64,000 bases of DNA. Source: Altererythrobacter aquiaggeris (GTDB taxonomy: Bacteria; Pseudomonadota; Alphaproteobacteria; Sphingomonadales; Sphingomonadaceae). The translations under genes were made by a program, and so were the position numbers. A model generated the notes under the pieces. That model saw nothing but the letters and a program-made list of their open reading frames with translations. It was not told where the DNA came from and did not search any database. Where the stretch lies: the NCBI RefSeq assembly GCF_037154015.1, contig NZ_JBANRL010000001.1, forward strand, positions 1,426,001 through 1,490,000, written 5' to 3'. Shown here piece by piece: positions 57,791 through 64,000 of the stretch. The number at the start of each line of letters is the position of its first letter. Position 1 is the stretch's first letter.

Positions 57791-60700
57791 TTAGTTCGAA
57801 CTATAATAGTCCTGCAACGACCGGACTTCAAGCTGGCTCGCATCAACCGTTGCAATTGCCTGCGCTGCAGCAAGCGATGCGGCGGCCGTGGTATAGTACG
57901 GAAGTTTGGCCGCGAGCGCGGAAGCGCGGATCGATTTGCTGTCCATCATGGACTGCCAGCCTTCAGTCGTGTTGAACACCAGCGCGACTTCCCCATCGAC
58001 CATTTTATCGACAATATGCGGGCGCCCTTCGGCAACCTTATTGACCCGTTCGACGGCCAGACCGGCTTCGGCGAGATAGGCCTGCGTCCCGCCCGTGGCG
58101 ATAATACTGAAGCCCTTGTCGATCAACTGTTTCACCGCGGGCAATATCACGGGCTTGTCGCTGTCTTTCACCGATACGAAAACCACGCCTTCGGTTGGCA
58201 AGGTAACGCCCGCGCCCATTTGCGATTTGAGGAAGGCTGTGGGGAAATCGCGGTCGATCCCCATCACTTCGCCGGTGGATTTCATTTCAGGCGAAAGCGC
58301 GGGGTCCGAACCAGGGAAGCGCGCGAAGGGGAAAACGGCTTCCTTCACCGCCATATAATTCAGCTCACGCTTGATCGGCGGTAAATCGGCAAGCATTTCG
58401 CCTGCCATGACCCGCGCTGCAAATTTCGCTACCGGCTGGCCGATGGCCTTGGCGACGAAGGGCACCGTGCGGCTGGCGCGCGGATTGACCTCGATCAGGT
58501 AAACCTCTTGCCCTTCCGGGCCGTCCTTCACCGCGAACTGGATATTCATCAGCCCGCGCACCTTGAGCGCGAATGCGAGCAATTCCGCCTGCCGCTCCAT
58601 TTCTGCGATAATGTCGGCGGGCAGACTGTACGGCGGCAAAGTGCAGGCACTGTCGCCCGAATGCACACCGGCTTCCTCGATATGCTGCATGACACCTGCA
58701 ATAACCACCTGTTCGCCGTCGCACAGCGCATCGACATCGCATTCCACCGCATCGCGCAGATACTGGTCGATCAGCACCGGGCTATCGCCCGAAACCTGCA
58801 CCGCAGTGGTGATATAATCGTCGAGCTGTGCGACCGAATCCACAATTTCCATCGCCCGCCCACCGAGCACGTAGCTGGGGCGCATCAAAACGGGAAAGCC
58901 GATGCGGTTTGCGACTGCAACGGCTTCGTCACGGCTGCGGGCGATCCCATTGGCGGGCTGTTTCAGCTTGAGCTGATCAACCAGCTTGGCAAAGCGTTCG
59001 CGGTCTTCGGCCAGATCGATCGCATCGGGCGATGTGCCAAGGATCGGGATGCCAGCATCTTCGAGCGTTTGCGCCAGTTTGAGCGGTGTTTGCCCGCCAA
59101 ACTGCACGATCACGCCGACAAGTTCGCCCTTGCTTTGCTCAACCCGCAGAATTTCGAGGACGTCTTCGCCCGTCAGCGGTTCGAAATACAGCCGGTCGCT
59201 GGTGTCGTAATCGGTGCTGACCGTTTCGGGGTTGCAGTTGATCATGATCGTTTCGTAGCCTGCATCCTCCAGCGCGAAACACGCATGGCAGCAGCAATAA
59301 TCGAATTCGATCCCCTGCCCGATGCGGTTTGGCCCGCCGCCCAGGATCACGATCTTGCGGCGGTCGCTCGGGTCGGCTTCATTTTCGGGTTCGCCAAAGC
59401 TGGGCGCTTCGTATGTCGAATACATATAGGGCGTGATCGCTTCAAACTCTGCAGCGCAGCTGTCGATGCGCTTGTAAACCGGATGCACGCCGAGCTTGTG
59501 GCGCAGCGCGCGCACCTCTTCCTCGCTTGTCGCGCCGGCCATCGCGCGCAACGCATCATGCAGCAGGCCGGAACGTTTGGCCTGCGTTTCGCCAAGCCCG
59601 CCCGCAACATGAACCGACCGGACCGCCAGCGTGGCCAGCCGCTTGTCGGAAAAACCCATCGCTTTCAGCTTGCGTAGCCCGGCGGCATCATTGGGCAGTC
59701 CGTCTTCGGATATCAGCTTCTCCGCGGCGATGATTGCTTCGATCTGGCGCAGGAACCAAGGGTCGAAGCTGGTGACGGTGTTGATGTCTTCCACACTCAT
59801 CCCCTCGCGCATGGCCTGGGCGACGTGCAGCAGCCGGTCGGGCGTGCGCTTGGACAATGCGCCGGTCAGCACATCACGGCTGGCGCCTTCCAGTTCGATA
59901 ACCCGGTTGAAGCCGTCGAGGCCCGTCTCCAGCCCGCGCAGCGCCTTTTGCAGGCTTTCCTGAAAGTTGCGGCCAATCGCCATCACTTCGCCGACCGATT
60001 TCATGGCCGTGTGCAGGTTGTTTTCCGCGCCCCTGAATTTTTCGAAGGCAAAGCGCGGAATTTTTGTGACCACGTAATCGATAGTCGGTTCGAAACTGGC
60101 GGGCGTCGCGCCGGTAATCTCGTTCTCGATTTCGTCCAGCGTGTAACCGACCGCAAGTTTTGCAGCGACGCGCGCAATCGGGAAACCGGTGGCTTTGGAT
60201 GCCAATGCGGAAGACCGCGAAACGCGCGGGTTCATTTCGATCACGATCAGCCGGCCATCCTTGGGATTGACCGCGAACTGGACATTGGAACCGCCCGTTT
60301 CCACCCCGATTTCGCGCAGCACCGCAATGCTGGCGTTGCGCATGATCTGGTATTCCTTGTCGGTCAGCGTCAATGCGGGGGCAACCGTGATGCTGTCGCC
60401 TGTATGCACACCCATCGGATCGACGTTTTCGATCGAGCAGATGATGATGCAATTGTCGTTGCGGTCGCGGACCACCTCCATCTCGAATTCTTTCCAGCCG
60501 AGCAGCGATTCCTCGATCAGAACTTCGGTGGTGGGGCTGGCATCCAGCCCTTCGCGCACGATGCTTTCAAATTCGGTCTTGTTATAGGCGATACCGCCGC
60601 CGGTACCGCCCAAAGTGAAGCTGGGCCGGATGATTGCGGGCAGCCTGGTGCGCTCCAGCACTTCAAAGGCTTGCTCCACGCTATGCGCGATGCCGCTGCG

Positions 60701-61132
60701 CGCACTTTCGAGGCCGATGCTGTCCATCGCTTCGCGGAATTTCTGGCGGTCTTCGGCCTTGTCGATAGCCTCCGCATCGGCGCCGATCATCTGGACGCCG
60801 TATTTTTCGAGCACACCCATTTTCTGCAACGATAGCGCGCAGTTCAGCGCCGTCTGCCCGCCCATCGTGGGCAGCACCGCATCGGGCCGCTCCTTGGCGA
60901 TGATCTTGGCGACAATCTCGGGCGTAATCGGCTCGACATAGGTCGCATCCGCCATATCGGGATCGGTCATGATCGTCGCAGGGTTCGAATTGACGAGGAC
61001 CACGCGGTAGCCCTCCTCCTTCAGCGCCTTGATCGCCTGCGTGCCCGAGTAATCGAACTCGCACGCCTGCCCGATGATGATGGGGCCTGCGCCAATGACG
61101 AGGATCGAGGAGATGTCAGTACGTTTGGGCAT
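57791..61132 (-). CDS. carB: Carbamoyl-phosphate synthase large subunit
   Basis: A 1113-residue enzyme making carbamoyl phosphate for pyrimidines and arginine. Two ATP-grasp halves: [20 protein letters not shown] and [13 protein letters not shown] in the first; [19 protein letters not shown] and [13 protein letters not shown] in the second. The C-terminal regulatory MGS-like domain starts around [16 protein letters not shown]. Length fits (about 1,070-1,110). It is split from carA by a small gene (61136-61549), unlike the usual direct carAB. Confidence 0.97.
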   Translation of the reverse strand: MPKRTDISSILVIGAGPIIIGQACEFDYSGTQAIKALKEEGYRVVLVNSNPATIMTDPDMADATYVEPITPEIVAKIIAKERPDAVLPTMGGQTALNCALSLQKMGVLEKYGVQMIGADAEAIDKAEDRQKFREAMDSIGLESARSGIAHSVEQAFEVLERTRLPAIIRPSFTLGGTGGGIAYNKTEFESIVREGLDASPTTEVLIEESLLGWKEFEMEVVRDRNDNCIIICSIENVDPMGVHTGDSITVAPALTLTDKEYQIMRNASIAVLREIGVETGGSNVQFAVNPKDGRLIVIEMNPRVSRSSALASKATGFPIARVAAKLAVGYTLDEIENEITGATPASFEPTIDYVVTKIPRFAFEKFRGAENNLHTAMKSVGEVMAIGRNFQESLQKALRGLETGLDGFNRVIELEGASRDVLTGALSKRTPDRLLHVAQAMREGMSVEDINTVTSFDPWFLRQIEAIIAAEKLISEDGLPNDAAGLRKLKAMGFSDKRLATLAVRSVHVAGGLGETQAKRSGLLHDALRAMAGATSEEEVRALRHKLGVHPVYKRIDSCAAEFEAITPYMYSTYEAPSFGEPENEADPSDRRKIVILGGGPNRIGQGIEFDYCCCHACFALEDAGYETIMINCNPETVSTDYDTSDRLYFEPLTGEDVLEILRVEQSKGELVGVIVQFGGQTPLKLAQTLEDAGIPILGTSPDAIDLAEDRERFAKLVDQLKLKQPANGIARSRDEAVAVANRIGFPVLMRPSYVLGGRAMEIVDSVAQLDDYITTAVQVSGDSPVLIDQYLRDAVECDVDALCDGEQVVIAGVMQHIEEAGVHSGDSACTLPPYSLPADIIAEMERQAELLAFALKVRGLMNIQFAVKDGPEGQEVYLIEVNPRASRTVPFVAKAIGQPVAKFAARVMAGEMLADLPPIKRELNYMAVKEAVFPFARFPGSDPALSPEMKSTGEVMGIDRDFPTAFLKSQMGAGVTLPTEGVVFVSVKDSDKPVILPAVKQLIDKGFSIIATGGTQAYLAEAGLAVERVNKVAEGRPHIVDKMVDGEVALVFNTTEGWQSMMDSKSIRASALAAKLPYYTTAAASLAAAQAIATVDASQLEVRSLQDYYSSN

Positions 61133-61135
61133 AAG

Positions 61136-61549
61136 TCAACCACCAGAGTATTTCATAGTAGGGATAGCCAAGGTTGCCGCTATTGCGCTCCACTTGGTCC
61201 AATCAATTTGAGTCTCGAAGCCGTTCATTTCGTGACCTAGCGCCGTATAGGAGCGACGAGTAAGGCCGGATGAGTGGTCCAAAGTTTCGGCAATTTCGTA
61301 ATTTTTGTCGACCCACGCGATGCCAGCTCGGCTGATCCGATATCTCGTCGGCAATCGACCGACGCCTGTAATCAAACCGGTCGCTATCAATTCGAAGATC
61401 TTGTGCTCGACGTCGACTCGATCGACCGATGGCCGGAAGCTGTCCGCAATCTCCGACGAAGAAAGCTCCATACGGATTTCGTCAAGTTGATCGTGCAACC
61501 TCAACAATACTGAATCCTTATCGAACGATTCAGGCGCTTTAACACTCAC
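61136..61549 (-). CDS. Small unknown protein between carA and carB
   Basis: A 137-residue protein with a winged-helix-like stretch (VEHKIFELIATGLITGVGRLPTRYRISRAGIAWVDKN) and a C-terminal hydrophobic WSAIAATLAIPTMKYSGG. No family recognised. It starts at a GTG overlapping the carA stop (GTGA) and ends three bases from the carB start, so it is embedded in the carAB transcript. Base composition looks AT-richer than its neighbours, suggesting recent acquisition (by eye). Could be a DNA-binding or regulatory protein. Confidence 0.65.
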   Translation of the reverse strand: MSVKAPESFDKDSVLLRLHDQLDEIRMELSSSEIADSFRPSVDRVDVEHKIFELIATGLITGVGRLPTRYRISRAGIAWVDKNYEIAETLDHSSGLTRRSYTALGHEMNGFETQIDWTKWSAIAATLAIPTMKYSGG

Positions 61550-62733
61550 CCCAACATCCCCACGAACTTCTCAAACAGGTAGAAGCTGTCCTGCGGCCCC
61601 GGACTTGCTTCCGGGTGATATTGCACGCCAAACGCCTTCTTGCCCTTCACCGCGATGCCGCAATTGCTCCCGTCAAACAGCGATACATGCGTTGCCTCGA
61701 CGCTATCGGGCAAAGTGTCGCCATCGACCGCGAAGCCGTGGTTCATGCTGGTGATTTCCACGCACCCCTTTTTTGGGCCGTCCTCCAGCCGTTTGACCGG
61801 ATGGTTCGCGCCGCGGTGGCCCTGATGCATCTTGGTGGTCTTCGCGCCCGTCGCCAGCGCCAGCATCTGGTGGCCCAGACAAATGCCGAACAGCGGCATA
61901 TCCGCCGCCAGCAACGCCTTGATCACCGGCACCGCATAGGCTCCCGTGGCCGCCGGATCGCCGGGGCCGTTGCTGAGGAACACGCCATCAGGCTGATGCG
62001 CCATAATGTCTTCGAGCGAGGATTTGGCGGGCAGCACCGTGACCCGCGCACCCGCCTTCACCAGATTGCGGAAAATGTTGTCCTTCGATCCGTAATCAAC
62101 CGCGACCACGTGCGGGCGGGCATCGCGCGGGCTGCGGGCATAGCCGGTGCCCAGCGTCCAAGATCCGCCTTCCCAGCCTTCCTGCTTTTTGCGGCTGACG
62201 CGCTGGGCGAGATCCATCCCTTCCAGCCCCGGCCATTCGGCAGCGCGTTTTGCCAGCGCGGCTACATCGAATTGTCCATCGGGAGAGTGCGCGATCACCG
62301 CATTGGGCGCGCCCGACAGACGGATGCGGCGGGCCAGTGCGCGGGTGTCCACGCCGGACAGGCCGATCTTGCCCTGCCCGGCCAGCCAGTCTGAAAATTC
62401 GTGTTCTGCGCGGAAATTGCTGCTGGGCGTCACCGCCTCGCGGGTGATACAGCCGGCCGCTGCCCCCCCGTCTTTGGCAACTGCGCTTTCCACATCTTCG
62501 GCATTCGCGCCGACATTGCCGATATGGGGAAAGGTGAAGGTGACGATCTGCGCGGCGTAGCTGGGATCGGTCATCACTTCCTGATATCCGGTCATCGCGG
62601 TGTTGAAGCACACTTCGCCCACCGCTTCGCCCGCTGCGCCAAAGCCCATGCCCCAGATGGCCGTCCCATCGGCCAGAACCAGCACACCTGTCGCGTCTTT
62701 AGGGCGTGCAGACGAAGAGGCGGTGTCGGCCAT
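61546..62733 (-). CDS. carA: Carbamoyl-phosphate synthase small subunit
   Basis: A 395-residue glutaminase subunit that feeds ammonia to CarB. The class I glutamine amidotransferase triad is seen in LFGICLGHQMLALATG (Cys) and GVQYHPEASPGPQDS (His, Glu). The N-terminal domain has CFNTAMTGYQEVMTDPSYAAQIV and PHIGNVGANAEDVES. ATG 62733 is the start. Downstream coupling is to the small gene 61136, then carB. Divergent from yqeY. Confidence 0.97.
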   Translation of the reverse strand: MADTASSSARPKDATGVLVLADGTAIWGMGFGAAGEAVGEVCFNTAMTGYQEVMTDPSYAAQIVTFTFPHIGNVGANAEDVESAVAKDGGAAAGCITREAVTPSSNFRAEHEFSDWLAGQGKIGLSGVDTRALARRIRLSGAPNAVIAHSPDGQFDVAALAKRAAEWPGLEGMDLAQRVSRKKQEGWEGGSWTLGTGYARSPRDARPHVVAVDYGSKDNIFRNLVKAGARVTVLPAKSSLEDIMAHQPDGVFLSNGPGDPAATGAYAVPVIKALLAADMPLFGICLGHQMLALATGAKTTKMHQGHRGANHPVKRLEDGPKKGCVEITSMNHGFAVDGDTLPDSVEATHVSLFDGSNCGIAVKGKKAFGVQYHPEASPGPQDSFYLFEKFVGMLG

Positions 62734-62889
62734 AAGAGGCGCTCCGAGTTAAGGGTTTTCCGGCGATGTCGCTAAGATGTGGCAGCTATTACCCTCCCCC
62801 GATTCCGTCAAGCTGTCCAAAGCCGAATTAAGCCGCTAATCCCCGCCCAAGAACAATTTGTCTCAATTCATCGACGGGAATGCCAAATA

Positions 62890-63342
62890 ATGCTGCGCGA
62901 CGACATCAAGACCGCCACGATTACTTCCATGAAGGCCGGCGACAAGGAACGCACTGCCACGCTGCGCCTGATCGGCGCCAAGATCAAGGATCGCGATATC
63001 GAACTGCGCACCACCGCCAAAGATGTCGATGACCAAGCGATGGTGATCGAAGTGTTGCAGAAAATGGCGAAACAGCGCCGCGAATCGATAACCATGTTTG
63101 AAGAAGGTGGCCGCACCGAACTCGCGGCAAAGGAAACCGGCGAACTGGCTGTAATCGAGGAATTTCTGCCGAAACAGATGAGCGAAGCCGACACCAGGGC
63201 CGCGATCGAACAGATAAAAACCGAATTAGGCGCTGATTCCATTAAGGATATGGGTAAAGTTATGGCGGAACTAAAGTCGCGCCACGGGACTGAACTCGAT
63301 ATGAGCAAAGCCAGTTCGCTGGTAAAGGAGAGCCTTGCATGA
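62890..63342 (+). CDS. GatB/YqeY domain protein
   Basis: A 150-residue YqeY-family protein resembling the C-terminal tRNA-binding domain of GatB. Conserved blocks: LRDDIKTATITSMKAGDKERTATLRLI, AMVIEVLQKMAKQRRESI, ELAVIEEFLPKQMSE and DMGKVMAELKSRHG. Function outside GatCAB is unclear. ATG 62890 gives the standard start. The stop overlaps the next gene by ATGA. Confidence 0.94.
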   Translation: MLRDDIKTATITSMKAGDKERTATLRLIGAKIKDRDIELRTTAKDVDDQAMVIEVLQKMAKQRRESITMFEEGGRTELAAKETGELAVIEEFLPKQMSEADTRAAIEQIKTELGADSIKDMGKVMAELKSRHGTELDMSKASSLVKESLA

Positions 63343-64000
63343 AAAGATCAGTTCCGTTTTTCGCCGTTACAGCCGCGCTGGCATTATCTGCCTGTTCGGG
63401 CGCCGACGATAACGAGGCGACCGACCTCGATACCGCCAATACAAAAAGCGAGGCCGAGGCAATCGCCGCATCCTTGCAGGCGGGCGATTTCATCGATCTG
63501 CAGCTTGGCGCAAAAATCGTCGGACCGCAGGGCCCCGAAGTTGAAGGCGCGCTGTCGAACGATGCGGGCAATTTTGCCGATATCCGGTCCTATGTCGCCT
63601 GCCCCGCAGGAATGGAAAGCTGCGACCGCAAAACCGCGCCGGAAGGGACGGTTTTCACTTATGTCCATGTGGTTTATCCCGGCGAAGACAACCAGTCCGA
63701 CACGGGTAGCGGACAGGCCAACACATCCTCCGACATCGAAGCGGCGACTGCTTTCAGGATGACGATGCCGGCCCACGGCTTCACCGGCGCAGCAGGATAT
63801 TCGAAAGCCGAAGCGATGAGCGCAATCGGCGCTAAAGCCGATGTGGTGATCACTTGCGACAAGGGTGCAATTGTCTGGACCGTCAGCGCGGGTGATGGCG
63901 GCAACCAGTGGGAACAGGCGGAGCCGCTGACGTTCTACTGGCAATCGACGCTGCCGCCTGCGGGACCGTCTGACGCCTACGCAATCCACGCCAATTACAC
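63339..64000 (+). CDS. Lipoprotein of unknown function (truncated at right edge)
   Basis: At least 220 codons, open to the window end. Signal with lipobox ALALSACSG (Cys ~19), then an acidic Ala-rich linker and a probable beta-rich domain with a Cys pair (CPAGMESC and the later ITCDKG). No family recognised. The ATG overlaps the yqeY stop (ATGA), so it is co-transcribed. The end is beyond the window. Confidence 0.75.
   Translation, partial: MKRSVPFFAVTAALALSACSGADDNEATDLDTANTKSEAEAIAASLQAGDFIDLQLGAKIVGPQGPEVEGALSNDAGNFADIRSYVACPAGMESCDRKTAPEGTVFTYVHVVYPGEDNQSDTGSGQANTSSDIEAATAFRMTMPAHGFTGAAGYSKAEAMSAIGAKADVVITCDKGAIVWTVSAGDGGNQWEQAEPLTFYWQSTLPPAGPSDAYAIHANY

Overview
The window is a chromosomal segment from an alphaproteobacterium. 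It most resembles the Sphingomonadales and probably the Erythrobacteraceae (Erythrobacter/Altererythrobacter-like); this is inferred from protein flavour and gene order, not from a database search. Support comes from moderately high GC, dense gene packing with ATGA/GTGA start-stop overlaps, the rsmI-yraN-gshB cluster beside a LppC-type lipoprotein, the DOMON-like/DUF1343 pair, a DUF6356-type protein and an EcfG-type stress promoter. I found no insertion sequence, prophage, CRISPR array or rRNA. There is one tRNA (Lys, CUU).

Layout. 1-5.3 kb: the end of an HExxH protein, an indoleamine 2,3-dioxygenase-like gene, hrcA-grpE, then rph-rdgB and a secreted CAP protein. 5.3-16.1 kb: hemW-xerC, dedA, gshB, yraN-rsmI, a LppC-like lipoprotein, parE, a MoxR/VWA pair and an unknown exported protein. 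16.3-25.6 kb: DUF1343 and DOMON-like genes, tyrS, PilZ, MFS-cysK, an ankyrin protein, a VOC gene interrupted by a stop codon, and merR with an acyl-CoA dehydrogenase. 25.6-33.7 kb: hisI, a highly structured probable ncRNA with its own terminator, comF, a methyltransferase, ppdK and glyQS. 33.8-34.7 kb: a small regulatory module (operator array, 44-residue membrane peptide, small HTH protein, membrane protein). 34.7-42.2 kb: two TraB/GumN paralogues, rplY, pth, a Tat-signal SDR, ychF, DUF1206, MaoC and a lipoprotein. 42.2-50.1 kb: mutL, the rod-shape operon mreBCD-mrdA-rodA, and tRNA-Lys. 50.2-54.8 kb: a YeiH-type permease, DUF6356, an HTH-RibB fusion with ribH, and eno. 54.9-57.1 kb: a four-gene membrane operon behind a GGAAC-N16-CGTT promoter, then a DUF4170 gene. 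57.2-64 kb: greA, carB, an intruding small gene, carA, yqeY and a partial lipoprotein.

Most of the window is housekeeping: translation (glyQS, tyrS, rplY, pth, greA), envelope growth (mre/mrd/rod), pyrimidine/arginine precursor supply (carAB), repair and segregation (mutL, parE, xerC), and proteostasis (hrcA-grpE). The most unusual items are the operator-array module at 33.8 kb, the HTH-RibB fusion with a TGTGAT box array and a dead GTP cyclohydrolase II half, the structured ncRNA at 26.1 kb, the stress-promoter membrane operon at 54.9 kb, and the small AT-richer gene wedged between carA and carB.
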